Below are positions 48,301-49,879 of a stretch of 64,000 bases of DNA, piece after piece. Within the stretch, counting starts at the first letter, position 1. Every line of letters begins with the position of its first letter. The position numbers were made by a program, and so were the translations under genes. Below the pieces are notes generated by a model, which did not search any database, was not told the origin of the DNA, and worked only from the letters and a program-made list of their open reading frames with translations. The DNA comes from Azorinus chamasolen (Eukaryota > Mollusca > Bivalvia > Cardiida > Solecurtidae): assembly GCA_963576725.1 (NCBI GenBank), contig OY755240.1, positions 35,486,163 through 35,550,162 of the forward strand, in the 5' to 3' direction.

Positions 48301-48703
48301 GATTACATAATAAAACTTCAGCTAATAAAGATCCATGATTATTTGTTACATGAGTATTGAACATGGAAAGGGTTAAAACAAAAATTAATATAAAAAAAAA
48401 CTACATACGCTTTTCACATGCCGGTCCGATAATGACACTGACGTTTTTCCCCAGCTCATACGCTCTCACCATGGACAGTGCCTCGTCACACTTGGTTTCT
48501 TCCCAGCGAATTGAAATATCCCGGCCATGACCATATCGCACTTTCGCCTCCCTCAAAGCAAGAGTTATTGCTCCCCCGGAAGTTCCAGTACTAGGAAACC
48601 CAGGGAGCACGGCTGTCTCGGACATCAATATTCCTAACTTAAAGGAAAGCACACACCCAAAGCCAAACAATAGCAGAACTGTGGCTACTGTAAACGACGC
48701 CAT
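244..48703 (-). CDS. Receptor-type guanylate cyclase (natriuretic peptide receptor-like), spliced, 5' part
   Basis: Gene-level entry for ten minus-strand exons: 48703-48409, 28925-28749, 27488-27327, 10960-10805, 9441-9311, 8770-8653, 6836-6645, 6097-6013, 4459-4297, 324-244. The lengths add to 1560 bases (520 codons). Every junction has AG/GT borders and the phases agree throughout (1,1,1,1,0,1,1,2,0,0). Layout: signal peptide about 1-20; receptor ligand-binding region about 21-390; cysteine-bearing juxtamembrane motif (WPTG 387-390, PPD 393-395, C399, C406); one membrane helix about 416-438; cytoplasmic W452-K-V juxtamembrane; start of the kinase-homology domain (FAPVGNYK, 513-520). Family members bind peptides outside the cell and make cGMP inside. 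No catalytic domain is inside the window, so cyclase activity is inferred from family architecture. Several N-glycosylation sequons (NVS, NDT, NAT, NTT, NMS) fit an extracellular domain. Domains recognised by eye, without a database search. Confidence 0.9.
325..1620. other. Intronic sequence (intron 9), no feature seen
   Basis: This is AT-rich intron between exons 10 and 9. I saw no coding segment of the receptor and no clear repeat. Confidence 0.5.
1621..2180. repeat. Two tandem copies of a ~283-bp dispersed repeat
   Basis: The block beginning GTTAAGTGCTTGTGTGGCGG at 1621 recurs at 1904, with nearly the same sequence through to the CTTTCGAGGGATCACCCATTT stretch. A shorter, diverged third copy occurs near 4640-4790 (GGTGCTAAGGGGCGTGAGTA). 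No long frame is conserved between copies. It looks like a dispersed intronic repeat duplicated in tandem. Confidence 0.8.
2990..3188. mobile_element. TTAA-flanked palindromic MITE, family A
   Basis: The element is bounded by TTAA at 2990-2993 and 3185-3188. It carries the family's palindromic core (CAGTTTGGATCC ... GGATCCAAACTGTTTG, around the GACGCCGAGTAACTCGGCGTC hairpin) and the right end GGCAGCGAAAGGGTTAA. The left end is diverged (TTAACCCCTTCCGTGCC). TTAA target duplications with CCCTTT-type ends suggest piggyBac-type mobilisation; no transposase is present. It lies in intron 9. Confidence 0.75.
3575..4076. mobile_element. Two degraded TTAA-type MITEs in series (family B then A)
   Basis: About 3575-3806 resembles family B: the left arm with GAATATTCGTTGACAAAATAG, then GAGCAGACCCTGATCAGACGG, ending near TTAA at 3803-3806. 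The next element, 3803-4076, resembles family A (CAGTTTGGATCCAGACGAGAC, and GCAGACGACAA in the right arm) and ends near GAGTTAAAC. Both have lost much of their symmetry. They are intronic. Confidence 0.5.
4297..4459 (-). CDS. Receptor guanylate cyclase exon 9 (cytoplasmic juxtamembrane)
   Basis: 163 bases; starts with one base that completes Arg439 and ends in phase 0. Acceptor TTATTCTTTCAG, donor GCG|GTATGT. It encodes residues 439-493. The first part is basic and includes KYEKELISMIWKVSNDDIK, matching the conserved W-[KR]-V juxtamembrane motif of receptor guanylate cyclases just inside the membrane. The rest is a variable basic linker that ends in Arg-Ala and joins exon 10 in frame. A short frame on the opposite strand here is a shadow. 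Confidence 0.88.
4640..4800. repeat. Diverged third copy of the 1621-2180 repeat
   Basis: It shares the GCCGGTGCTA.GGGG, GTGAGTAGTGTTGCAC and GCAATTTTCTCTTTTGCA stretches with the two tandem copies at 1621-2180, in the same orientation. Confidence 0.6.
5090..5900. repeat. Imperfect ~190-bp repeats ending in a C/G-rich CCGNCCG tract
   Basis: The string ATGAAATTCTGTT.AACAGTTT recurs near 5590 and 5765 with similar sequence before it (GCAGAA.GAAAA.TCCCCGACA and CATATT.TGTCCTTG). An older relative lies at about 5090-5450. The block ends in a run of short C/G-rich units (5818-5890) and the self-complementary CGAATTTTCAGTAGAAAATTCGG. This is a dispersed-repeat remnant in intron 8. Confidence 0.6.
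6013..6097 (-). CDS. Receptor guanylate cyclase exon 8 (transmembrane helix)
   Basis: 85 bases. It enters with two bases that complete Gly411 and leaves with two bases of Arg439. Acceptor TTGATTTCCAG, donor TACAG|GTATAA. It encodes GVDNGAIVGGCVSIAV followed by a run of Ile, Val, Ala, Phe, Leu and Tyr. This is a single helix of about 23 residues (416-438), followed at once by the positive charges of exon 9. That is the expected stop-transfer arrangement for a type I receptor. Confidence 0.9.
6252..6275. repeat. (TA)n microsatellite
   Basis: A run of alternating TA about 24 bases long in intron 7. Confidence 0.9.
6645..6836 (-). CDS. Receptor guanylate cyclase exon 7 (membrane-proximal ectodomain)
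   Basis: 192 bases, phase 1 at both ends. Acceptor TTGTGTTTCAG, donor CATG|GTAATT. It encodes residues 347-410. GVFETVAHIS (367-376) matches the strand that closes the ligand-binding fold. IVWPTGRFPPDPRACG with a second cysteine seven residues on (C399, C406) matches the WP-G-PPD-x-x-C-G juxtamembrane motif of natriuretic-type receptor cyclases. The two cysteines probably form the membrane-proximal disulfide important for signal transfer in the family. The exon leads directly into the helix of exon 8. Confidence 0.92.
6966..7812. repeat. 22-bp satellite array in intron 6
   Basis: About 38 copies of TTAATATGCTACGTCTCGTCTG, with point variants at the CTACGT/CTATGT and GTCTCG/GTATCG positions. 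A longer variant containing CGTATACTCGTATGCTACG recurs at about 7071, 7291, 7402 and 7600, at distances that are multiples of about 22 bp, hinting at higher-order units. No palindromic spacer or direct-repeat/spacer pattern is present. Confidence 0.95.
8653..8770 (-). CDS. Receptor guanylate cyclase exon 6 (ectodomain)
   Basis: 118 bases, phase 0 in and phase 1 out, residues 308-346. Acceptor CTATATTTTCAG. It encodes PDEFANGLYETILAVSEILA and then a segment with NTT and NMS sequons, matching the helix (fYdavllyalalnEt) near the end of the receptor ligand-binding fold. The donor used here, TTTGG|GTGCGC, is weak but gives the right phase into exon 7 (Leu-Gly-Gln-Thr). A much better donor string, GCC|GTAAGT, sits inside the exon at 8728; using it would break the frame into exon 7. 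The 3' boundary is the least certain junction of the model. Confidence 0.8.
9311..9441 (-). CDS. Receptor guanylate cyclase exon 5 (ectodomain)
   Basis: 131 bases, starting with two bases (completing Asp264) and ending in phase 0. Acceptor TTTTCTTTCCAG, donor ATG|GTAAAC. It encodes residues 264-307, including SLLQIGLMNMDAAGFDEYIS, the sequons NVS and NAT, and a CC pair (FPNCCQM). This fits the variable middle of the ligand-binding fold just before the helix of exon 6. Assignment rests on frame, phase and position more than on a diagnostic motif. Confidence 0.8.
9596..9745. repeat. TCTCTGTC-rich low-complexity tract
   Basis: A pyrimidine-rich run of interleaved TCTCTGTCTC / TGTCTGTCT units in intron 4. 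It has no fixed period and no coding potential. Confidence 0.8.
9890..10566. repeat. ~145-bp dispersed repeat, about four imperfect copies
   Basis: CCCACCCCTGGGGCGGGGCC followed by AATTTTGAC.CCAGGGCCA and GAGGACCTGAACATGATGCTA recurs near 9985, 10180 and 10345, with a degraded leading copy. The block ends with GCTCAGCCTGAGCACTTTGTG CTC. A similar short end (CTCACATTGAGCACTTCGTGTGC) occurs at about 48018-48045, so this looks like the 3' part of a dispersed family. Confidence 0.75.
10805..10960 (-). CDS. Receptor guanylate cyclase exon 4 (ectodomain core)
   Basis: 156 bases, phase 1 at both ends. Acceptor TTGTTTTGTTCCAG, donor AAAAAAG|GTGAGA. It encodes residues 212-263. VIIVCLPSNYLFEFLTVADQ is followed by LGMTAANAFVYIY and a Pro/Asn-rich loop. 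The hydrophobic strand, the -LGM- helix end and the strand before the loop match the family pattern (viivC... A..LGM..g.yvfi) in the second lobe of the ligand-binding domain. The reading phase from exon 3 makes the first codon Val. Confidence 0.9.
11160..11301. repeat. 33-bp tandem repeat, four copies
   Basis: Four copies of GAAATATCCTATATTGGTGCC plus AGAAAACATAAT, with one or two changes each, in intron 3. Confidence 0.92.
11302..12592. other. Intron 3 sequence with fragments of TTAA-type MITEs
   Basis: A family A fragment is visible at about 11990-12160 (CAGTTTGGGCCCTGATGAGG and CATCTGGACCCGAACTGTTT, flanked by the CGTCTGCTGCAA arm). A family B fragment lies at about 12470-12560 (GCAAACAGAGTAGACCCAGA, CTGCTCTGTTTGCTTATGG). 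The remainder is AT-rich with nothing recognised; short frames here come from the repeats. Confidence 0.5.
12593..12897. repeat. ~28-bp tandem repeat, about 11 copies
   Basis: The unit is TGTGTTCATGCTCAGTTATA plus AAACATCC, with variants ATTAT and small indels. It starts around AACCTGTGTTCATG and ends at CCATTATAACAAAA. Confidence 0.9.
13022..13275. mobile_element. TTAA-flanked palindromic MITE, family B (complete)
   Basis: 254 bases between TTAA at 13022-13025 and 13272-13275. The ends are inverted (TTAATCCTTTC and GGAAAGGGTTAA). The left arm contains GAAATATGGAAAGTGGAACAC, the core has GCAAACAGAGCAGACCCTGA facing GATCTGGGTCTAC around a CGGCTC...GAGCCG hairpin. This copy is the best reference for the family B arm order used to read other copies in the window. 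Confidence 0.82.
13276..15249. other. Intron 3 sequence, no feature seen
   Basis: AT-rich. Short open frames (for example at 13505-13723 and 14448-14802, minus) have no recognisable protein content. Short direct repeats of the AAGATACTAT type occur at about 15017-15055. Confidence 0.5.
15250..15628 (-). mobile_element. Probable 3' UTR of the LINE
   Basis: This follows the stop of the LINE C-terminal frame. It is A/T-rich on the element's sense strand, with AATAAA-like stretches. No tail or target duplication could be identified, so the outer end is approximate. Confidence 0.35.
15629..16290 (-). pseudogene. LINE ORF2 C-terminal region, broken into frames
   Basis: The C-terminal part of a non-LTR reverse transcriptase protein is spread over different frames. 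16217-16014 carries FKMTHNLTPRTF and 15958-15629 carries CICGSIETVSHFLLHC, a Cys/His cluster typical of the end of jockey/CR1-like ORF2 proteins. A 19-bp string occurs twice at 15882-15900 and 15902-15920 (period 20), which shifts the frame and repeats the RLQLLRLGC residues. Together with the frame break near 16300 this shows the copy is dead. Confidence 0.75.
16291..18207 (-). CDS. Non-LTR retrotransposon ORF2: reverse transcriptase (frame-broken)
   Basis: 638-residue frame. Reverse transcriptase motifs appear in order: NYRPVSLLS (321-329), SGFVKGDS (358-365), FCDISKAFDRVWHKGL (391-406) with catalytic Asp393, GVPQGSILGP (449-458), and FADDTSLY (479-486) with the catalytic Asp pair 481-482. 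HLGLT follows in the thumb region. This is the jockey/CR1-like class. The frame starts inside the element: it continues the endonuclease frame just upstream (18230-19021), separated by a frame change in a run of five G (plus strand) at 18245-18249. It loses the frame again near 16300. The first methionine is therefore not a real start. The copy sits in intron 3 of the receptor gene, in the same orientation. Confidence 0.9.
   Translation of the reverse strand: MIFVNNVHIICTSYVAAPFIPDLIRFHCPVVTILKFKKVLPRSFKRRIWLYDRADYPSFRDKLSSVEWDTVLSSENTEAVSNTIAQIILSNASDTIPNKLVTIRPGDIPWINNNIKKLIRKRNKLHKKAKVENTEYRWAEFRKARNNVTNAVRKSKSEYQNKLIEKMNSTKTTSKEWFKLYKRLSHKKETTSIPTLSTNDKTASTDDEKANLLNDFFCKQSQLNENDATLPHLAETEIPTLNNIYISQQDVIDAISVMDASKASGPDLISPRLLREGARQLAFPLSSFFNVLLNRSTFPSAWKQANVTPIFKKGDPSQPSNYRPVSLLSCIGKVMERCIHKYLYNFLTFNNILTPHQSGFVKGDSTVNQLTFLYHDICKAIDEGKEVRAVFCDISKAFDRVWHKGLIYKLSSVGIRGFLLKWFSSYLSSRQQRVVIANSASKLSSINAGVPQGSILGPVLFLLYINDIVNEIQSNIKLFADDTSLYIVVENPISSAARLNEDLQAIHSWSQSWLVSFNPSKTESMLFSKKLSKPQHPPIYLNNTQIIDVPKHKHLGLTRSDDARWKTHISLILDKAWKRIGIMRSLKFVLSRPCLEQMYISFIRPVLEYSNVVWDNCSVELKTDVEAVQNCIWSNKVM
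18230..19021 (-). CDS. Non-LTR retrotransposon ORF2 N-terminus: 2A-like motif and AP endonuclease
   Basis: 263-residue frame forming the front of the LINE ORF2. Residues about 40-57 are hydrophobic, followed by SGDIHPNPGP (57-66), a 2A-like sequence. After an acidic Ser-rich linker comes an apurinic-type endonuclease: MQLNIQS with Asn98, FTETWL with Glu123, RMGGGVAIYV (151-160), GIYRPP (195-200), and ITGDFNMN with Asp230 and Asn232. These are the expected catalytic elements in the right order. The frame ends shortly before the reverse transcriptase frame because of a one-base length difference in a homopolymer (18245-18249). ORF2 of active relatives runs uninterrupted, so this copy is inactive. 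Confidence 0.9.
   Translation of the reverse strand: MMNCLATYKSLCRLESNCHFFDALTYISVISYTLTEPLNLKIQYMYIFICTSLLLVSGDIHPNPGPTSASDSCTSSDSSEDSLYNDIANSGFSVMQLNIQSLKPKIDILDIEAQPYDVLVFTETWLSENIKNEDIRIQNFGAPYRCDRRGRMGGGVAIYVRDGIIAKERVDLTLNGLEAMWVELTIQHKTVLLGGIYRPPDSNNQYWQLMEQSIDLAYTQPCENIVITGDFNMNLLNPQSTKMTRLINSYNAEQLIKTPNILH
18824..18853 (-). other. 2A-like ribosome-skipping motif in LINE ORF2
   Basis: Encodes SGDIHPNPGP. The 2A consensus is D-[V/I]-E-x-N-P-G-P; here His replaces Glu, and the invariant NPGP tail is intact. 2A-like motifs at the N-terminus of ORF2 are known in several invertebrate APE-type LINEs, often after a hydrophobic, signal-like stretch as seen here. Whether the His variant is active is not decided by sequence alone. 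Confidence 0.8.
19780..20023. mobile_element. TTAA-flanked MITE (family E) inserted in the array
   Basis: TTAA at 19780-19783 and 20020-20023, ends TTAACCCTTTACCC and GGGAAAGGGTTAA. There is a central palindrome GGATGCGCCTTAAGGCGCAT. It interrupts the ~170-bp array. Confidence 0.8.
20840..21080. mobile_element. TTAA-type MITE (family C) inserted in the array
   Basis: It starts with TTAACCCATTAATCCC and ends with GGAAGTAATGGGTTAT, so the right target site is mutated. The core CCCAGATCAGGTGGCTCC faces CTGACTAGGGTCTTCAC. A left-truncated relative occupies about 21420-21605 (GTGCAGACCCAGATCAGATG, GGACACTATAAATGTCCAT). Confidence 0.7.
22709..23584 (-). CDS. LINE ORF1-type protein (coiled coil plus RRM-like nucleic-acid binding)
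   Basis: Intact 291-residue frame. Low-complexity Ser/Lys/Pro-rich start (1-80, KKPRSLSV), then a long heptad-patterned coiled coil (about 85-135, ELRNEIKELRSENTTLKEKV), then QYSRRNCLRLSGI (about 133-145), VDDIDRSHRLGP, RDIIVKFSSYRSR, and SELFYQCRLLSRK with a WTSDGVILVK end. This order matches ORF1 proteins of L1-like and related LINEs (trimerising coiled coil, RRM-like domain, C-terminal domain), which act as RNA-binding chaperones. The methionine at residue 20 is an alternative start. It lies 3.7 kb upstream (minus-strand sense) of the ORF2 remnant, with the repeat array between. Common origin is possible but unproven. Confidence 0.75.
   Translation of the reverse strand: MSTVHARKFLGYTARGKLGAMSEISTPAKTASSESNKRELTSPFDPNDAKKPRSLSVSSNTTGNSEMDTSSSRVRICDEDLDRIVDRITDGVVNELRNEIKELRSENTTLKEKVQSLEERLERVEDSLDQANQYSRRNCLRLSGIKETTGEDTDEIILEVANAVNANITVDDIDRSHRLGPPRSPDGTDAGRTKPRDIIVKFSSYRSRAKLYTRKSKLRASAFEDSFINEDLTRPRSELFYQCRLLSRKKCIDSAWTSDGVILVKDNSSKVHRVQTKCQLADLKVKLDISD
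23585..25560. other. Intron 3 sequence, mostly nothing recognised
   Basis: The first few hundred bases may be the 5' UTR of the ORF1 element. A small family B fragment is visible near 24575-24655 (AAACAGAGCAGATTCAGCAG, CTACTCTAGGTTTACCCTGT). The remainder is AT-rich with no supported gene. Confidence 0.45.
25561..25772. mobile_element. TTAA-flanked palindromic MITE, family A
   Basis: TTAA at 25561-25564 and 25769-25772. The core is AAACAGTTTGGATCCAGATG facing CATCTGGATCCAAACTGTTT. The left arm has GCCGTCTGCTTCAATTC. Confidence 0.75.
25899..26045. mobile_element. Partial TTAA-type MITE, family B
   Basis: It starts TTAACCCTTAATTTCCCCAT. The core GCAAACAGATTCGACCCAGA faces GATCAGGGTATGCTCTGTTT. 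The right end is lost. Confidence 0.6.
26402..26668 (-). mobile_element. 5'-truncated 3' fragment of the reverse transcriptase element seen at 38317-39487
   Basis: About 265 bases match 38317-38625: GATGGAAGT.CCGCCTTGGAAC, CATCCTAAAAGACAAA, CGACTAATCTACAACAACCG and CACCTATCGCTAGTGTACTC. In minus-strand translation both copies share the residues LYY.S.VTLFAAQS.STLAIG. Both end at the same point (about 26402 and 38317), as expected of a shared 3' terminus with different 5' truncation. Confidence 0.75.
27070..27127. other. Imperfect hairpin 200 bases downstream of exon 3
   Basis: GTGTTCATTACGAATTGTTT is mirrored by AAACAATTTGTAATGAACAC, with TCATGAAACTCGTTTCATAA in the loop region. It may be a tiny foldback element. 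No function is evident. Confidence 0.7.
27327..27488 (-). CDS. Receptor guanylate cyclase exon 3 (ectodomain)
   Basis: 162 bases, phase 1 at both ends. Acceptor TTCGTTCACACAG, donor ACAG|GTAGAG. With the last base of exon 2 it gives WKNIGIIYSKEGICSSLQET, the classic strand-turn-helix (W..igiiYs....C) at the start of the second lobe. HLAHFTSQEFEERLTEVKN follows, matching the f...l..vk helix that precedes the next strand. A nearer AG (TTATTTACAG) gives the wrong phase, so the upstream acceptor is preferred. Residues 158-211. Confidence 0.92.
27929..28184. mobile_element. TTAA-flanked palindromic MITE, family D (copy 1)
   Basis: TTAA at 27929-27932 and 28181-28184, ends TTAACCCATTACC and GGAATGGGTTAA. 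There is a long central palindrome, CATTGTGATAAATAGAG ... CTCTATTTATCACAATG, enlarged by a partial internal duplication. It lies in intron 2. A second copy is at 62962-63189. Confidence 0.85.
28749..28925 (-). CDS. Receptor guanylate cyclase exon 2 (ectodomain)
   Basis: 177 bases, phase 1 at both ends. Acceptor TGTTTTCCTTTTTAG, donor AATATTG|GTAAGA. Joined to exon 1 it reads IIGPACEKPMDIVAKLMS, the conserved G-P-x-C segment and following helix of the first lobe. Further on, TYWTFTDITEAFILVLKTF followed by AW matches the strand and helix before the second-lobe W..ig motif. It carries an NDT sequon. Residues 99-157. The phase fit across a 19.5-kb intron and the continuous family pattern support the join. 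Confidence 0.92.
28990..29175. repeat. Short tandem repeat of GTAGTCAGTGAGCCGTAT
   Basis: Seven copies of TGTGTAGTCAGTGAGCCGTA with two spacer types (short, or with TACCTATGATC). This lies in intron 1, 65 bases beyond exon 2. Confidence 0.88.
29176..30950. other. Intron 1 sequence, no gene seen
   Basis: AT-rich. A (TA)n run lies at 30231-30254 and a triple GTTTAGTTGGATA repeat at about 30825-30860. Short frames here have no recognisable content. Confidence 0.5.
30955..31254 (+). mobile_element. tRNA-derived SINE (copy 1)
   Basis: About 300 bases. The head is tRNA-like: an A-box-type TGGTCTAGTGGTAACGCG and a B-box-type GGGGTTAAAATCCC, correctly spaced about 30 bases apart. The body has TTTCAGAAACGCTTTTCCGT and CCGGTACTGCGGCTGCATGA, ending in GACTATAACTAGGTAC. 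A second copy (57472-57779) aligns from end to end with a few per cent difference. The B-box deviation (TTAAAATCC) means it is a SINE head rather than a working tRNA. Confidence 0.88.
31578..31634. repeat. 19-bp tandem repeat, three exact copies
   Basis: CAGCTGGTACTGCGGCTGT three times. GGTACTGCGGCTG also occurs in the SINE body 320 bases away. Confidence 0.9.
31640..33326. other. Intron 1 sequence, little recognised
   Basis: Contains CAGAACAGAACAGA and ACATACATACATAC simple runs near 31735-31800 and a faint family A fragment near 32760-32960. No gene. Confidence 0.45.
33327..33547. mobile_element. TTAA-flanked palindromic MITE, family A (complete)
   Basis: 221 bases with TTAA at both ends (33327-33330, 33544-33547). 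Ends TTAACCCTTTCGCTGCCAA and TTGGCAGCGAAAGGGTTAA are inverted repeats. The core is GATGAGACGCCGAGTTACTC, mirrored to GATCC on each side. This is the best-preserved family A copy and serves as its reference. Ends and target site point to piggyBac-type mobilisation in trans. Confidence 0.88.
34094..35215. repeat. 46-bp satellite, array 1 (about 24 copies)
   Basis: Unit: ATTGTTTGACTAGCGCAGTA, AAGGTACACTGTCTGATCAT, TGCCTA. A few units carry deletions or an extra ACTAGCGCATTAAA segment. The right edge passes into TGATCAGTGTCTACTTTGTT TGCTTATG, the arm of a family B MITE in reverse orientation. Confidence 0.95.
35216..38316. other. Intron 1 sequence with scattered repeat remnants
   Basis: A short run of three to four diverged 46-bp units lies at about 36175-36335 (GTCTAATTGTTCAACCGGCA). 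A degenerate GGACGTTTCGG repeat is at about 36660-36750. The rest is AT-rich, with no gene recognised. Confidence 0.5.
38317..39487 (-). mobile_element. Truncated retroelement carrying a reverse transcriptase fragment
   Basis: This spans the frame at 38678-39487 and a downstream tail that recurs at 26402-26668. The 5' end appears cut at about 39490, because the frame begins just before the MGTNCAPL motif and lacks the front half of a reverse transcriptase. The shared 3' terminus and 5' truncation are typical of target-primed retroelements. I hold the class open: Penelope-like or another non-LTR group. Confidence 0.65.
38678..39487 (-). CDS. Reverse transcriptase fragment (Penelope-like or related)
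   Basis: 269-residue frame. MGTNCAPLVADLFL (4-17) is a reverse transcriptase motif upstream of the catalytic box, and CRYLDDIFNL (44-53) holds the YxDD-type catalytic Asp pair. Then come AAFLDLDLKI, YDKRDDFDFNIVNFP and YGVYISQLIRFARACSS. This set recurs in a large family of animal reverse transcriptase proteins. The N-terminal half is missing, and near 38700 the expected continuation moves to another frame (38412-38753), so the copy is dead. It lies in intron 1 on the receptor's sense strand. Confidence 0.8.
   Translation of the reverse strand: MEKMGTNCAPLVADLFLYCYERDFMLSLNPQSQEDVIKAFNDTCRYLDDIFNLDNPFFNALIPTIYPKELKLNKANPSDNYAAFLDLDLKINNGMISSKIYDKRDDFDFNIVNFPHLDGDVPRAPSYGVYISQLIRFARACSSIDDFNSRNLILTEKLLKQGYRYHKLRKTFSKFYYRNLSLIGKYKCNLKVLLRHGISHPEFYGDVIYKLRRIIGHTHFLTLFIKYIKQFIKKGYDPVLLQHTACLVVNPFTVGNHAGLFACTPTRKV
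39490..40029. other. Intron 1 sequence, nothing recognised
   Basis: AT-rich spacer between the reverse transcriptase fragment and the large 46-bp array. Confidence 0.5.
40030..42995. repeat. 46-bp satellite, array 2 (about 64 copies)
   Basis: The main unit is GTGTATAATTGTCTGATAGG, TGCAGTAAATGTATGCCATC, TGATCA. The first ~600 bases hold a subtype (GGGTATAAATGTCTGAACGA, CGTAATAAAGGCACGCCGTC). Both align with the array 1 unit over all 46 positions. Variants GTGCAT/GTAAAT and CTAATCAG/CTGATCAG alternate, giving local blocks of near-identical units. The short frame at 40179-40499 (minus) is a by-product. Confidence 0.96.
43005..43115. mobile_element. Half of a family B MITE abutting the 46-bp array
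   Basis: GCGTATGATCAGGGTCCGCT, CTGTTTGCTAAT, GAATTTGG, TTTGTTTCTTTAACTTCTAA and ATGGCTACAATGTTCCACCT match the reverse complement of the left half of the complete family B copy at 13022-13275, in order. The other half is missing: its place is taken by the array. Confidence 0.8.
43410..43622 (-). CDS. Unidentified open frame with splice-acceptor-like start
   Basis: Following AACTGTATATCAG, an open frame of about 70 codons runs to a stop at 43410: SLEPTGSSSGFLFGFKIFVN, then LYDFCGKTRSYLEEIDHPRD, ending SRCSDDT. Composition is protein-like, with no repeat structure. I do not recognise it. Its phase (two bases first) would match the end of receptor exon 1, so an alternative terminal exon is formally possible, but a dead fragment of another gene is equally likely. 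Confidence 0.2.
   Translation of the reverse strand, partial: GSLEPTGSSSGFLFGFKIFVNTLYDFCGKTRSYLEEIDHPRDKVECEMFVMFQHEFFNLRKSVSRCSDDT
43797..44013. mobile_element. TTAA-type palindromic MITE, family A
   Basis: Left site GTAA (mutated TTAA), right site TTAA at 44010-44013. CCCTTTCGCTGCCAAACTCT starts it and GGCAGCGATAAGGTTAA ends it. Nearly identical to the copy at 33327-33547 over most of its length. Confidence 0.85.
44456..45236. repeat. 42-bp satellite array derived from family A MITE core
   Basis: About 18 units of GAGACACCAAGTTACCCGGC, GTCCCATCAGCATCCAGGCT, AT. Because 42 is divisible by three, several frames stay open on both strands (up to 191 codons, repeating TPSYPASHQHPGY). These are not treated as genes. 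The unit matches the family A MITE core (GATGAGACGCCGAGTTACTC then GGCGTCTCATC.GGATCC), and the array begins with a degraded copy of that core's flank (CAAACATATTGGATTGAGAT). Confidence 0.93.
45925..46172. repeat. 31-bp tandem repeat, eight identical copies
   Basis: AGAGTTGAAGTGATAGCCCT TCAATAAACGC repeated exactly eight times, with no differences. Confidence 0.97.
46173..48130. other. Intron 1 sequence with one degraded MITE
   Basis: A TTAA-type palindrome lies at about 46785-47030 (AGATGAGACAGCTCCTGCAG, GAGCTGTCTCACCAGGGTCT, end AGAAGGGTTAAAG). A dispersed-repeat end lies at about 47985-48060. Otherwise nothing recognised. Confidence 0.5.
48131..48376. mobile_element. Family B MITE 32 bases inside intron 1
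   Basis: The core GCAAACAGAGTAGACCCAGA with GATCAGACGG faces GACCAGGGTCAGCTCTGTTT. The right end is GGAAAGGGTTAA (TTAA 48373-48376); the left end is eroded. It lies directly beyond the exon 1 donor without disturbing it. Confidence 0.75.
48409..48703 (-). CDS. Receptor guanylate cyclase exon 1 (signal peptide and first lobe)
   Basis: 295 bases, 98 codons plus one base (phase 1). The ATG at 48703 has a good context (AAAATGG), and an in-frame TAA lies five codons upstream (48718-48716), which supports this start. Residues 1-20 form a signal peptide (SFTVATVLLLFGFGCVLS). From Phe21 the receptor fold begins: FKLGILMSET, then an Ala-rich helix (GGAITLALREAKV), RWEETKCDEALSMV and VSVIIGPAC. Cys72 and Cys96 match the conserved first-lobe disulfide of natriuretic-peptide receptors. 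NVS is a sequon. Donor AAAAGC|GTATGT. Confidence 0.93.
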
Positions 48704-49213
48704 TTTATGAAGTAATTACTTATTTAGACACAACTTGAGTAATGTTCTATAGCGTTTGAACTGTATTATATGTCATTTATACTTCTTTTGATCGATTCAC
48801 TTTGCCAAAGAAAAAACAAAACGATTACTTTTAACCAAATTTCAATTTCACTGCCTATACGATTTGTAATCCTTCTGTTCTAAATAGGTTACGTATCTCG
48901 CCTAGATGTCTGTATGTGCTTTGACAGGGATACATTGATTGTGTATTAATTAAAAAATCGTTCATTATCAACATATGGTTACTACAACGTTAGCGGATGT
49001 GCTGATATCCAAGACTGACATAGAGTGTCAAGTTATTATCTATAAGCCGGTCTCCCCGTCTCAGACATACACGTAATAAACTTGTCCATACCTTGCACTG
49101 TCGTTATCACGATGACTTACTACAGGCGGTCAATTCGCCGGTAGTCGTGTTTCCCACTATCCCATAAACGACCTTAAGATTCCTATACGACTGGTTCTAT
49201 TTATAGGTGGACC
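48704..49213 (-). promoter_or_regulatory. 5' UTR and probable promoter region of the receptor gene
   Basis: This holds the 5' leader, with a stop in frame just before the ATG. I see no convincing TATA box or initiator, and no clear non-coding exon. A MITE (49214-49448) bounds the region, so the core promoter is either within these 510 bases or farther up beyond repeats. Inferred from position only. Confidence 0.3.
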
Positions 49214-49448
49214 TTAACCATTTACTTCATGAATATTCATGTAAGAAATAATGAAATCATGAATATTAATCGGATGCATTTTTATACGCATAACATTATG
49301 GCTATGACATAAACTGTAGAATTATATCTATATTATCTCTTAAAGCAAACAGAGCAGATCACGATCAGGCGGCTCCTACAGGATCCGTCTGATCTGGGTC
49401 TAAGTTTGCAAAGGCGTCGGAATGCGTATGTTTGGAGAAAAGGGTTAA
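49214..49448. mobile_element. TTAA-flanked palindromic MITE, family B (complete)
   Basis: TTAA at 49214-49217 and 49445-49448. The core is GCAAACAGAGCAGATCACGA, CAGGCGGCTCCTACAGGATC, then CGTCTGATCTGGGTCTA. It lies about 510 bases upstream of the receptor ATG. Confidence 0.85.
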
Positions 49449-49599
49449 AGACTAACAGTGATTGCCTTTGTTCATCTGACCCTTTTCAAGAGAGCTGTTC
49501 ATTTGTTGTCCGTACGAACCGTTTGGTATCAGACTGCATTCTGCATTCCTATTATTCTCCTTCCCATGCCCTTTTTTGTAATTCAAATCCTTTCCCTTC

Positions 49600-49830
49600 T
49601 GTTCGTTTTTGTATCTAAAACCATTTCCCTTCTATTCGTTTTTTGTATTTAAAACCCTTTCTATTCTATTGATTTTTGTAAGTTTGTATTTAAACCCTTT
49701 CTATTCTATTGATTTTTGTATGTTTGTATTTAAAACCCTTTCTATTCTATTGATTTTTGTAAGTTTGTATTTAAACCCTTTCTATTCTATTCATTTTTGT
49801 AAGTTTGTATTATATAAACCCTTTCCCATT
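49600..49830. repeat. ~40-bp tandem repeat, about five copies
   Basis: Unit AAACCCTTTCTATTCTATTG, ATTTTTGTAAGTTTGTATTT, with a variable extra A. The open frames here follow the repeat. Confidence 0.9.
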
Positions 49831-49879
49831 TGCAACCCTTATCCCGCTGTATAAAGATGCCTTCCGTAATTAGTTGCAT

